Of a DNA stretch of 64,000 nucleotides, positions 9,289-17,120 are shown piece after piece (positions within the stretch are counted from its first letter, which is position 1; every line of letters starts with the position of its first letter). The notes beneath the pieces were generated by a model. It worked only from the letters and a program-made list of their open reading frames with translations, was not told where the DNA came from and searched no databases. This DNA is from Zunongwangia sp. ESRF-bin46 (GTDB lineage: Bacteria; Bacteroidota; Bacteroidia; Flavobacteriales; Flavobacteriaceae), in assembly GCA_002631855.1 (NCBI GenBank), contig NTLF01000017.1:310001-374000 (forward strand). Reading direction: 5' to 3'. Both the position numbers and the translations under genes were made by a program.

Positions 9289-9774
9289 ATGAAAAAGATC
9301 TTATTTTTAATTTGTAGCTTAGTATTAATAAGCTGCAACTCAAAAGCACAAGATAAAAAAGAACAAAAAGAGTATGAAGTTTCTAAAACAGAAGCTGAAT
9401 GGAAAGCAGAACTTACCGATTTAGAATACCACGTACTACGTGAAGCAGGCACTGAGCGCCCCTTTTCTAGTGAACTAAACAGCAATAAAGAAAAAGGAAC
9501 TTACGTTTGTGCCGGATGCGGAACACCATTATACAAAAGCGAAAACAAATTTAAAAGCGGCACTGGATGGCCTAGTTTTGATCGGTTTATCGAAGGCAAC
9601 GTTGAGTTTTCAACCGATAATAAATTAGGGTACAGTCGTAATGAAGAGCATTGCGCAACTTGTGGTGGTCACTTAGGTCACGTTTTTAACGATGGCCCCC
9701 AGGAAACCACAGGAAAAAGACACTGTATCAATGGAGCCGCATTAGACTTTATACCAGCTAAAGATGAGCAATAG
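9289..9774 (+). CDS. msrB: Peptide-methionine (R)-S-oxide reductase MsrB, predicted lipoprotein
   Basis: Reduces methionine-R-sulfoxide in proteins. Cys16 in a lipobox (LVLISC) predicts a membrane-anchored periplasmic enzyme. The structural zinc site is present: CAGC (74, 77) and CATC (122, 125). Catalytic Cys146 lies in RHCINGAALDF. At the usual recycling-Cys position this copy has Thr92 (SGTGWPSF), so regeneration must use another Cys or thioredoxin directly. It starts 3 bases after the collagen-like lipoprotein gene and overlaps the second msrB by 11 bases. Confidence 0.93.
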   Translation: MKKILFLICSLVLISCNSKAQDKKEQKEYEVSKTEAEWKAELTDLEYHVLREAGTERPFSSELNSNKEKGTYVCAGCGTPLYKSENKFKSGTGWPSFDRFIEGNVEFSTDNKLGYSRNEEHCATCGGHLGHVFNDGPQETTGKRHCINGAALDFIPAKDEQ

Positions 9775-10165
9775 TAAATATTCCATACAAAAAACAGAAG
9801 CCGAATGGCGTAAAGAACTAGGTGATGAACGCTACCGCATTCTTCGTGAAGCAGGTACCGAACGTCCACACACTGGTAAGTACAACATTCACTTTGAAGA
9901 TGGCACCTATAAATGTGGCGCGTGCAACACCCCGCTTTTTAAAAGTGACAGCAAATTTGAAAGTAGCTGTGGCTGGCCTTCGTTTGACGAAGCTATTGAC
10001 GGTGCTGTAGAATACGTCCGCGATACTTCTTTAGGAATGATTCGCACCGAAATTCTTTGTGCTACTTGTGGAAGTCATTTAGGACACGTTTTTAATGATG
10101 GCCCTACCGAAACTGGACAACGGTTTTGCGTGAATTCGCTTTCAGTGGATTTTGAAGAAAAATAA
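9764..10165 (+). CDS. msrB: Peptide-methionine (R)-S-oxide reductase MsrB, cytoplasmic
   Basis: A second MsrB of 133 residues without a signal peptide. It has the zinc-binding CGAC and CATC pairs, catalytic Cys122 (RFCVNSLSVDF) and a recycling Cys69 (SSCGWPSF) that its tandem neighbour lacks. It overlaps the lipoprotein msrB by 11 bases, so the pair is translationally coupled and places one enzyme on each side of the inner membrane. A strong terminator follows. No msrA is in the window. Confidence 0.94.
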   Translation: MSNSKYSIQKTEAEWRKELGDERYRILREAGTERPHTGKYNIHFEDGTYKCGACNTPLFKSDSKFESSCGWPSFDEAIDGAVEYVRDTSLGMIRTEILCATCGSHLGHVFNDGPTETGQRFCVNSLSVDFEEK

Positions 10166-10187
10166 GATTCCTTCCAAGAATCGAGAC

Positions 10188-10237
10188 GGCATCAGGTTCC
10201 AAAAATTGATTATTTGGAATTTGATGCCTCTTTTTTT
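10188..10237 (+). terminator. Strong intrinsic terminator of the msrB operon
   Basis: A 16-bp stem (GGCATCAGGTTCCAAA with TTTGGAATTTGATGCC, including two G-U pairs) and a 9-base loop are followed by C and seven T. It lies directly after the second msrB. Confidence 0.88.
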
Positions 10238-10298
10238 AGCACGTACCCCTAACATTTTGTAAATTCGTAGCTTCAAAATAACGACATAAAACAACGAA

Positions 10299-11675
10299 AT
10301 GAGTAAATACGACGTAATCGTTTTAGGAAGTGGTCCCGGAGGCTATGTTGCTGCAATCAGGGCTTCACAATTAGGCTTAAAAACAGCTGTCATTGAAAAA
10401 GAAAGCCTGGGAGGCGTTTGCCTTAACTGGGGTTGTATCCCAACTAAAGCACTATTGAAAAGTGCGCAGGTTTTTGATTATTTAAACCACGCTGAAGACT
10501 ACGGTCTTACGGTAAAAGGTGCTGATAAAGACTTCGGAAAAGTAATTGAACGTAGCCGTGGCGTTGCCAACGGAATGAGTAAAGGTGTTCAGTTCTTGAT
10601 GAAGAAAAACAAAATTGACGTTATTGATGGTTTCGGAAAACTGAAACCCGGTAAAAAGGTTGATGTTGATGGAAAAGAATATACAGCCGATCATATTATA
10701 ATTGCAACCGGAGCGCGTTCTCGTGAGTTACCTAATTTAAAACAAGATGGTAAAAAAGTAATTGGATACCGCGAAGCAATGTCATTAGACAAGCAACCTA
10801 AGAAAATAATAGTTGTAGGTAGTGGTGCCATTGGTGTTGAGTTTGCTCATTTTTATAACGCTATGGGTACCGAAGTTACGATCGTAGAATTTTTACCAAA
10901 TTTAGTTCCGTTAGAAGACGAAGACGTTTCAAAACAGTTTGAAAAGTCCTTCAAAAAAGCTGGGATTAAGGTAATGACAAATTCTTCCGTAGAAAAAGTG
11001 GATACCTCTGGTAAAACGGTAAAAGCGACTGTAAAAACCAAAAAAGGCGAAGAAACACTGGAAGCAGATATTGTACTTTCCGCAGTTGGTATTGCCGCAA
11101 ATATTGAAAACATTGGCTTAGAAGATGTTGGTATTGTTACCGATAAAGGTAAGATTATGGTAAACGATTATTACCAAACTAACATTCCTGGCTATTACGC
11201 TATTGGTGATGCTGTTCCTGGACAAGCGTTAGCTCACGTTGCTTCTGCTGAAGGAATAACTTGTGTTGAAAAAATTGCTGGAATGAACGTAGAAGCTATT
11301 GACTACGGAAACATCCCAGGTTGTACGTATGCAACGCCAGAAATTGCAAGTGTCGGTATGACAGAGAAACAAGCTAAAGAAGCCGGTTACAAGCTTAAAA
11401 TTGGAAAATTCCCATTTTCAGCTAGTGGTAAAGCAAGCGCTGCCGGAACAAAAGATGGTTTCGTAAAAGTAATTTACGATGCTAAATACGGTGAGTGGTT
11501 AGGTTGCCATATGATTGGTGCCGGTGTAACCGATATGATTGCTGAAGCTGTCCTAGGTAGAAAACTAGAAACTACAGGACACGAAGTATTAAAAGCAGTA
11601 CACCCACACCCAACAATGAGTGAAGCGGTGATGGAAGCAACTGCTGCTGCTTATGATGAAGTGATTCATTTATAA
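10299..11675 (+). CDS. lpdA: Dihydrolipoyl dehydrogenase (E3)
   Basis: Flavoprotein that reoxidises dihydrolipoamide in 2-oxo acid dehydrogenase complexes. The FAD-binding GSGPGG is at 10-15 and the redox-active disulfide is Cys41/Cys46 (GGVCLNWGC). A second Rossmann motif (VVGSGAIGVEFA) binds NAD. The C-terminal HPHPTMSEA supplies the catalytic His-Glu pair. At 458 residues it is slightly shorter than usual (about 465-475). No E1 or E2 gene is nearby, so it may be shared between complexes. It stands alone after the msrB terminator. Confidence 0.95.
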   Translation: MSKYDVIVLGSGPGGYVAAIRASQLGLKTAVIEKESLGGVCLNWGCIPTKALLKSAQVFDYLNHAEDYGLTVKGADKDFGKVIERSRGVANGMSKGVQFLMKKNKIDVIDGFGKLKPGKKVDVDGKEYTADHIIIATGARSRELPNLKQDGKKVIGYREAMSLDKQPKKIIVVGSGAIGVEFAHFYNAMGTEVTIVEFLPNLVPLEDEDVSKQFEKSFKKAGIKVMTNSSVEKVDTSGKTVKATVKTKKGEETLEADIVLSAVGIAANIENIGLEDVGIVTDKGKIMVNDYYQTNIPGYYAIGDAVPGQALAHVASAEGITCVEKIAGMNVEAIDYGNIPGCTYATPEIASVGMTEKQAKEAGYKLKIGKFPFSASGKASAAGTKDGFVKVIYDAKYGEWLGCHMIGAGVTDMIAEAVLGRKLETTGHEVLKAVHPHPTMSEAVMEATAAAYDEVIHL

Positions 11676-11692
11676 TTTTTAAAAAGAAACTT

Positions 11693-12211
11693 TTGAAATA
11701 TTACTTTACTGCTGTAGCCCTACTTATTATGGGCTGCAGCATTCTTACTGCTCAAAATAAAGAAGATAAAGCTAAGTCTGGTGTTATAAAAACTGAAATT
11801 TCAACTCTTGTTTCAGGTTTTAACTTTTATCAACTAGGCTACGAATTCAATATTCAAGAAAAAAATTCCCTTCAAATAGGGGTTGGTTTTGGAACTCAAG
11901 ATGAAATAAATGTTTATGCATTAAACATTCAAAGTAGGTTTTATTTGAATAGCTGGACAAATTCTAAGCCACCGAGAGGATTCCATATTGGACCTAGAGT
12001 TGCTGTTATTTATGGAGAGTCTAATCATTCTTCACTGTATACTGGCAAGCAAACAGCATTTGGCTTTGAACTTGACGGATTGTTTGGCTATCAATTCCTT
12101 ATTGGCGATATTGTAGCTTTAGATCCATATGTTGGTCCAGGTGTAGCTATTTTTAATAATCAAACTCAATTTGGCCTCATATTAGGTGTAACTTTAGGAG
12201 TTGCATTTTAA
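11693..12211 (+). CDS. Hypothetical secreted beta-barrel-like protein
   Basis: A 172-residue protein with a hydrophobic N-terminal signal (ALLIMGCSILTAQ). Alternating Gly/aromatic strands follow (GYEFNIQEKNSLQIGVGFG, FHIGPRVAVIYG, FGLILGVTLGVAF), as in small outer-membrane barrels of the DUF3575/OmpA-barrel type. The best start is the TTG at 11693, 17 bases after lpdA, which places it just before the signal peptide. Cys15 could support lipidation, but the lipobox is poor. No specific function is assigned. Confidence 0.6.
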   Translation: MKYYFTAVALLIMGCSILTAQNKEDKAKSGVIKTEISTLVSGFNFYQLGYEFNIQEKNSLQIGVGFGTQDEINVYALNIQSRFYLNSWTNSKPPRGFHIGPRVAVIYGESNHSSLYTGKQTAFGFELDGLFGYQFLIGDIVALDPYVGPGVAIFNNQTQFGLILGVTLGVAF

Positions 12212-12278
12212 CATTAATAATAAAATTATTTAAAGTAGTTCCTTTTGATTTTCGAAATAGATTGATGAATACTAATTT

Positions 12279-13004
12279 TTAATTTGGAAGTAAATCGCAG
12301 TACCAAAACTGCGTATCCCAGGTTTTAGTATCATCGGTAAAACAATCGTCATCGTCGTCTTTTGAAGGACTATAGCCTTTTAGTACCTTCTCACCTATTT
12401 CAAAGGAAATTGGATGATTAAAAATTGGCCCATCGTACACAAACGTGTGGAATTCTCCATTTTCACCGCACGGATCTATCGTATCGGGTAAATCGTTAAA
12501 AAAAGCTTGATTTACTTCTCTTCCCACAAACGATTTATCTAATAGTTTTGCATTCACAGAAACGGTAATGGCTTTGAAACCTAACTCTAAAAACTGTTTC
12601 ATCAAAGAACTTGTATCCTTTTTCCACAGCGGGAAAATAGTTTGCAGACCTACTTTTTGCAACTGCTTTTCTCTATATTTTTTTAAATCTTCTAGAAAAA
12701 TATCACCGAAAGCAGCATGGGTGAACCCTTCCGAAATTAGTTTTTGGGTGGCTTCCTCCATTTTAGCATTATAAAGTTGCATCGAAGTCTCTTGAGGCAA
12801 GTATATTTTTTGAAGTGGCAAACCCATACTTTTTACTTGAGCATCTAACAGATCTTCGTTCAAGCCATGCATAGAAACACGATTAAAATCGTTATTGACT
12901 GTAGTAACTAGCTTTGAAACGTTATAATCAGGGTTGTTTTTCAGAAAATAATATGCCAATGCCGCATCTTTACCGGAACTCCAATTTAAATAAGATTGTT
13001 TCAT
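12279..13004 (-). CDS. Dph6-related ATP pyrophosphatase (diphthine-ammonia ligase-like)
   Basis: A 241-residue protein of the adenine nucleotide alpha-hydrolase-like superfamily. The N-terminal PP-loop SSGKDA (residues 9-14) binds ATP pyrophosphate. The conserved C-terminal signature near residues 180-200 (DPCGENGEFHTFVYDGP) marks the Dph6-related family. Bacteria lack diphthamide, so the true substrate is unknown. Its start overlaps the aroQ stop as TAATG, so the two are translationally coupled. An Asp-rich DDDDD tract lies near the C-terminus. Confidence 0.85.
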   Translation of the reverse strand: MKQSYLNWSSGKDAALAYYFLKNNPDYNVSKLVTTVNNDFNRVSMHGLNEDLLDAQVKSMGLPLQKIYLPQETSMQLYNAKMEEATQKLISEGFTHAAFGDIFLEDLKKYREKQLQKVGLQTIFPLWKKDTSSLMKQFLELGFKAITVSVNAKLLDKSFVGREVNQAFFNDLPDTIDPCGENGEFHTFVYDGPIFNHPISFEIGEKVLKGYSPSKDDDDDCFTDDTKTWDTQFWYCDLLPN

Positions 13005-13426
13005 TAGTTGTCCGTCAAAAAACTTTGTAAAGCCAGTTCGTAACTTTGTAGTCCAAAGCCTAAAATAATGCCTTGCGCATTGGGTGAAATGTACGATTTA
13101 TGCCGAAAGTCTTCCCTTGAAAACGTATTGGAAATATGCACCTCTACAACCGGTGTTTCAATTGCCTTCACAGCATCACCAATCCCTACTGAAGTATGCG
13201 TATAAGCGGCTGCATTTAAGATAATCCCATCGTATTCGTAACCCACTTCTTGTAGTTTATTTATCAATTCGCCTTCAATATTAGATTGAAATTGCTCTAA
13301 CTCCACATTTTTATATTTAAACTGAAGTTCAGTAAAAAAATCTTGAAATGATCGATCGCCATAGACATCGGTTTCACGTTTGCCGAGCAGATTTAAGTTA
13401 GGTCCGTTGATAATAATTATTTTCAT
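13004..13426 (-). CDS. aroQ: Type II 3-dehydroquinate dehydratase
   Basis: Third step of the shikimate pathway: 3-dehydroquinate to 3-dehydroshikimate. The 140-residue protein has the NGPNLNLLGKRE N-terminus with the catalytic Arg and Tyr loop (TDVYG), the NAAAYTHTS substrate segment and VHISN with the catalytic His. Length is normal for the dodecameric type II enzyme. It is followed by a Dph6-like gene with a one-base overlap. Confidence 0.96.
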   Translation of the reverse strand: MKIIIINGPNLNLLGKRETDVYGDRSFQDFFTELQFKYKNVELEQFQSNIEGELINKLQEVGYEYDGIILNAAAYTHTSVGIGDAVKAIETPVVEVHISNTFSREDFRHKSYISPNAQGIILGFGLQSYELALQSFLTDN

Positions 13427-13447
13427 GTCTCAAATATAGAAAATAAA

Positions 13448-13474
13448 AAAGCAGGAGCTTTAAGCTCCTGCTTT
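13448..13474 (-). terminator. Intrinsic terminator downstream of an outer-membrane protein gene
   Basis: AAAGCAGGAGC pairs with GCTCCTGCTTT. On the minus strand the hairpin is followed by T6-A-T3. It lies 21 bases beyond the stop of the 13495-13983 gene. Confidence 0.85.
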
Positions 13475-13494
13475 AGTTTATTTATTTGTTACTT

Positions 13495-13983
13495 TTAGAA
13501 TCCAACTTCTACTCCAAAATTAATAGAGGAGAACACAACCCCATCATTGGTAACACCAGAATAAGAGGCCATAATTCCAACTGCACCAAAAGTATAGCCT
13601 GCTTTAGGCCGGTAATAAAAACCGCCATCATTTCCTTCATTTAACCCTACTGCATAACCTAGATCAGCTCCCAGAAAAAATGCTTCCCCTAAACCTATCC
13701 TACTTGATGCTGAAATAGGAAGGAATTGAGCATCATCTATAAGCTCTGCCCCATTAATTTCATCATCTACAAAATACTGAAAATAACTTGTTTGAGGCCC
13801 TATCCATACTAAATCTGCTACTTCAAAAAGGTAGCCTACATCCGCTGCTATACCAAAGTTATACACATCGCCTGCATCCCCTACAGGTATTGCTCCATTA
13901 AAGCCAATTTTAAATTGTCCTTGCGCAAAAGAAGTGCCGATTCCCAATAGTGCGAAAGCAGCAATTAATATTAATTTTTTCAT
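13495..13983 (-). CDS. Outer-membrane beta-barrel protein (paralog A)
   Basis: A 162-residue protein with signal peptide MKKLILIAAFALLGIGTSFAQ and an all-beta, Gly/aromatic-rich body. It closely parallels the adjacent 14115-14624 product: both share QGQFKIG, GDAGDVY/AY, WIGPQ-SYF, GFYYRPKAGY and a SSINFGVE C-terminus, with a final Phe in this copy. The two look like a tandem duplication. Probably a small outer-membrane barrel; ligand or pore function is unknown. Confidence 0.75.
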   Translation of the reverse strand: MKKLILIAAFALLGIGTSFAQGQFKIGFNGAIPVGDAGDVYNFGIAADVGYLFEVADLVWIGPQTSYFQYFVDDEINGAELIDDAQFLPISASSRIGLGEAFFLGADLGYAVGLNEGNDGGFYYRPKAGYTFGAVGIMASYSGVTNDGVVFSSINFGVEVGF

Positions 13984-14016
13984 AATTTATATTTCAAGTT
14001 AATTAGTTAAAAAAAT

Positions 14017-14031
14017 TAAATGTACTAAAAA
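14017..14031 (-). promoter_or_regulatory. Candidate promoter element, copy 1
   Basis: The 15-mer TTTTTAGTACATTTA (minus strand) lies 34 bases upstream of paralog A and recurs identically upstream of paralog B. TACATTTA differs by one base from the TAnnTTTG -7 consensus of Bacteroidota. Confidence 0.4.
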
Positions 14032-14066
14032 AACTAATATCTTAATAATATGGCAGTTACAATAAA

Positions 14067-14093
14067 AAAGCAGGAGCTAGATGCTCCTGCTTT
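14067..14093 (-). terminator. Intrinsic terminator downstream of paralog B
   Basis: GCAGGAGC and GCTCCTGC are separated by TAGAT, with AAA/TTT extension, and a T-run follows on the minus strand. The stem is the same sequence as the terminator at 13448. Confidence 0.85.
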
Positions 14094-14114
14094 AGAATAT
14101 TTATTTGATATAAT

Positions 14115-14624
14115 TTAAAGTCCGAATTCTACTCCAAAATTAATGGAAGAAAACGTAAATCCATCACTACTTACACCTGAATAAGATGCTATTATGCCGA
14201 CTGTTCCAAAATTGTATCCCGCTTTAGGACGATAATAAAAACCACCATCATTACCATCTGGGGAAATTCCTATTCCATATCCCAAATCGGCTCCTACATA
14301 AAAAGCTTCGCCAAAACCTACTCTACCAGAAGCAGCTATTGGTATAAAAGCGGCATCCTCTACTTCACCAGAAATAGTTCCTATTCCTGTATCAATTTCT
14401 ACATCATCCCCAAAATAATGAAAATAACTAGCTTGTGGGCCTATCCAGACCATGTCAGCTACTTCAAATAGATAAGCAAAATCTGCAGCTACACCAAAGG
14501 TATATGCATCGCCTGCATCTCCTACAGGAATTGCAGCATTTGCTCCAATTTTAAATTGTCCTTGTGCGAAAGAAGTACCCATTCCGAATACTGCTAAAGC
14601 AGCAAATAGTAATAGTTTTTTCAT
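14115..14624 (-). CDS. Outer-membrane beta-barrel protein (paralog B)
   Basis: A 169-residue paralog of the preceding gene (signal peptide ending GTSFAQ, then GQFKIGANAAIPVGDAGDAY). It differs mainly by a short acidic insertion near residues 75-90. The gene has its own upstream copy of the shared 15-mer and its own terminator, so the two copies are transcribed as separate units despite being adjacent. Predicted outer-membrane location. Confidence 0.75.
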   Translation of the reverse strand: MKKLLLFAALAVFGMGTSFAQGQFKIGANAAIPVGDAGDAYTFGVAADFAYLFEVADMVWIGPQASYFHYFGDDVEIDTGIGTISGEVEDAAFIPIAASGRVGFGEAFYVGADLGYGIGISPDGNDGGFYYRPKAGYNFGTVGIIASYSGVSSDGFTFSSINFGVEFGL

Positions 14625-14656
14625 AATAAAAAGTTTATTTTAATTAGTTAATAGAA

Positions 14657-14671
14657 TAAATGTACTAAAAA
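14657..14671 (-). promoter_or_regulatory. Candidate promoter element, copy 2
   Basis: Identical 15-mer to that at 14017-14031 (minus strand TTTTTAGTACATTTA), 33 bases upstream of paralog B. A TTTTTTTG stretch lies 21 bases further upstream of the TACATTTA core. Confidence 0.4.
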
Positions 14672-14735
14672 TATTATGACATTCGCAAAAAAATTACATT
14701 CATAATGTTATAAAACTATTATTATTTAAAATAAA

Positions 14736-14759
14736 AAAGCAGGGTTTTACCCCTGCTTT
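14736..14759 (-). terminator. Intrinsic terminator downstream of the 14784-15398 gene
   Basis: AAAGCAGGG pairs with CCCTGCTTT around a 6-base loop, with a T-run on the minus strand. Confidence 0.85.
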
Positions 14760-14783
14760 CTTAAAAATTAAGTGTTTCACTTT

Positions 14784-15398
14784 CTAGAATGAATAACCTG
14801 CAGATACTGCAAAAACTGAGTTTTTAGCATCTACATCAAAAGGAATATCTTCATTGTTTACAATATCGGTTAAACCAAAGTTATAACGGGCATTTAAAAA
14901 CAGTCCGTTATTAAATCGATATCCAGCTCCTACTCCTACCGAAAAATCAATGTCGTTAAACAAATCACCATCAAGTTCTGTTGAACCTGAACCTACGTCG
15001 TCTGGATCACTATCTATTTCATTTTTTACGTTAAAACCTATTTGTGGTCCTGCTTCTGCATACAGTCCTTCAATTAAATACACTTTTGCCATTACAGGCA
15101 CGTTAATGTAATCTAATTGCACTTCTGTATCGTCTGCTCCTTCTCTACTTATTAAATCAAACCCTTGTCCTGAATATAAAACCTCAGGTTGAATAGAAAA
15201 GCGTTCGCTTAATGGAATTTCTGCAAAGGCACCAATATGAAAACTGGTTCTACCCTCAGGATCGTCAAAGGCATCAAAACCATCACCAGATAAAGATGAA
15301 AAGTTTACACCACCTTTGGCTCCTAATCTTACTTCTTGTGCTTGTGTTGCTGTTACTCCAAATACTGCTAGTACAGCAATAAAAAATACTTTTTTCAT
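14784..15398 (-). CDS. Porin family / outer-membrane beta-barrel protein
   Basis: A 204-residue protein with a signal peptide ending TATQAQ and the PF13568-type pattern: LGAKGGVNFSSL at the mature N-terminus, FHIGAFAEIPLSERFSIQPEVLYS, LDYINVPVMAKVYL, GPQIGFNVK, and a C-terminal RYNFGLTDI...VFAVSAGYSF ending in Phe. Such eight-stranded barrels are abundant in Bacteroidota outer membranes. It is homologous to the next gene (15485-16045). A -7-like TAGCTTTG lies upstream, and it has its own terminator. Confidence 0.85.
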   Translation of the reverse strand: MKKVFFIAVLAVFGVTATQAQEVRLGAKGGVNFSSLSGDGFDAFDDPEGRTSFHIGAFAEIPLSERFSIQPEVLYSGQGFDLISREGADDTEVQLDYINVPVMAKVYLIEGLYAEAGPQIGFNVKNEIDSDPDDVGSGSTELDGDLFNDIDFSVGVGAGYRFNNGLFLNARYNFGLTDIVNNEDIPFDVDAKNSVFAVSAGYSF

Positions 15399-15421
15399 AG
15401 TTCTTGTTTTTAACTTTTGGG

Positions 15422-15429
15422 CAAAGCTA
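15422..15429 (-). promoter_or_regulatory. Candidate -7 promoter element
   Basis: TAGCTTTG on the minus strand matches the TAnnTTTG Bacteroidota -7 consensus, 23 bases before the start of the 14784-15398 gene. No convincing -33 TTTG at the standard distance is visible. Confidence 0.35.
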
Positions 15430-15484
15430 AAGTGAGGACTACAAAAAAAGTATTAATAATATTATAAGCTTTTATTAAAGGCTC

Positions 15485-16045
15485 TTAAAGAAAGCTGTAA
15501 CCCAGTGATAATGTGAATACACTGTTTTTGCTTTTATTAAAATCTGCCCCTCTTTCTTCTGGAACATCGGTTAAACCAAAGTTATATCGACCTTCCAAAC
15601 GTAATCCCAATGGTACGTCAAAGCCGATACCCACAACGCCAGAAATATCAAATTCATTGGTGCCAATATCATTTATTACTTCCCCTATCACCGTTTGTGC
15701 TTCATCATTAACCAAAACCCCAAATTGAGGCCCTGCTTGCAGATTGAATTTATCAGTTAAATAAATTTTAGCAACAATAGGCACATTAACATAATCTAAA
15801 TTAAATTCTCCAGCATCAAATTCAGCTCCTTGTTGTGAGTATAATAAATCTGCCTGTATACCAAACCTATCACCCAGTTTTCCGCCTACAAAGGCACCGG
15901 CAACAAATCCAGTTCGGTTGTCCAAGCCACTCGCATCGGTCAAGGTTGCAAAGTTCACCCCTGCTTTTATCCCAAGGTCAAGGCCTTGTGCTTGTGTGGC
16001 TGTAATAGTCATTAGTGCCAGAACGGCAAAAATCAATTTTTTCAT
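15485..16045 (-). CDS. Porin family / outer-membrane beta-barrel protein
   Basis: A 186-residue homolog of the preceding porin: signal peptide ending ITATQAQ, LGIKAGVNFATL, AGAFVGGKLGDRFGIQADLLYS, LDYVNVPIVAKIYL, GPQFGVLV, and a C-terminal GRYNFGLTDV...VFTLSLGYSFL. Predicted eight-stranded outer-membrane barrel. Function unknown. It is the first of four consecutive minus-strand barrel genes, divergent from xerD. Confidence 0.85.
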   Translation of the reverse strand: MKKLIFAVLALMTITATQAQGLDLGIKAGVNFATLTDASGLDNRTGFVAGAFVGGKLGDRFGIQADLLYSQQGAEFDAGEFNLDYVNVPIVAKIYLTDKFNLQAGPQFGVLVNDEAQTVIGEVINDIGTNEFDISGVVGIGFDVPLGLRLEGRYNFGLTDVPEERGADFNKSKNSVFTLSLGYSFL

Positions 16046-16142
16046 AGTTTTACTTTTTATGTTAGTATCCTAAATATACAAGAAATAACGTATCTCCACA
16101 TTTATTATTTTTTAATACCGCTATATTTAGTAATATCGTAGT

Positions 16143-17039
16143 ATGAAATGGCAGCAGGCTCTAAACGATTACAAAGACTATTTACGCATAGAACGTGGAC
16201 TTTCAGCCAATTCTATCAAAAACTATTCATTGGATCTTAAAAAGCTGATGAAATGGCTTTCTGAAACAGAAATCAATGAATCACCCATATCTATTTCAGA
16301 AGAAACGATACAGCAATTTATTTATGCCATTGCAAAGGAAATGCAACCGCAATCACAAAGTCGGGTCATTTCAGGATTAAGAGGTTTTTTCAATTACCTA
16401 GTTTTTGAAGAATACCGTAAGACCAACCCATTGGAACTTGTTGAAAGCCCAAAAATTGCCCGTAAACTGCCCGACACCCTTTCTACGGAAGAAATAGACT
16501 TTCTAATTGAAGCTATTGATTTAGGACATCCCCAAGGCGAGCGTAACCGTGCAATACTTGAAACTTTATACGCTTGTGGTCTGCGGGTTTCTGAACTGAC
16601 AGGTTTAAAAATATCAGATCTCTTTTTTGACGAAGGGTTTATAAAAGTTTCAGGAAAAGGCGATAAAGAACGTTTTGTACCCATTGGCGGAAATACGGTT
16701 AAATACATTAATATCTATAAAAATGAAGTGCGTATTCACATACCCATTCAACCAAAAGCAAAAGATACTTTATTTTTAAACCGAAGGGGAAATCCACTCA
16801 CCCGAGCCATGATTTTTACCATTGTAAAGCAATTAGCCGAAAAAGCAGGAATTCAAAAAAAAGTTAGTCCGCATACATTTAGACATTCATTTGCCACACA
16901 TTTATTAGAAAACGGAGCCGATTTACGATCCATACAACAAATGCTAGGACACGAAAGTATTACCACTACTGAAATATATACACACATAGACACTACACAC
17001 CTTACTGAAGTAATTAACAAGTTCCACCCCCGAAAATAG
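16143..17039 (+). CDS. xerD: Tyrosine site-specific recombinase, XerD-like
   Basis: Chromosome dimer resolution recombinase acting at dif with a XerC partner. The 298-residue protein has an N-terminal SAM-like core-binding domain (about 1-85, YKDYLRIERGLSANSIKNY) and a catalytic domain with Arg148 (CGLRVSEL), His244 and Arg247 (HTFRHSF), His270 (LGHES) and nucleophile Tyr279 (EIYTHI). Length and the absence of cargo or attachment repeats nearby indicate the housekeeping enzyme rather than a phage integrase. Confidence 0.9.
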   Translation: MKWQQALNDYKDYLRIERGLSANSIKNYSLDLKKLMKWLSETEINESPISISEETIQQFIYAIAKEMQPQSQSRVISGLRGFFNYLVFEEYRKTNPLELVESPKIARKLPDTLSTEEIDFLIEAIDLGHPQGERNRAILETLYACGLRVSELTGLKISDLFFDEGFIKVSGKGDKERFVPIGGNTVKYINIYKNEVRIHIPIQPKAKDTLFLNRRGNPLTRAMIFTIVKQLAEKAGIQKKVSPHTFRHSFATHLLENGADLRSIQQMLGHESITTTEIYTHIDTTHLTEVINKFHPRK

Positions 17040-17120
17040 GGTTAAAAAAACGCTAAAAGCCTAAATCCCCTTTCTATAAAAACGAGTGTTTTGTATCTTA
17101 AACAAAAAAGAAATTAGATT

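Noticed and set aside
13448-14759. Recurring GCAGG hairpins as REP-like or mobile repeats
   Set aside because: Each lies just after a stop codon and has a U-tract on the transcribed strand, so they are ordinary terminators.
16143-17039. XerD-like recombinase as the integrase of a mobile island
   Set aside because: It has normal XerD length and catalytic residues, no flanking direct repeats or tRNA, and its neighbours are core genes.
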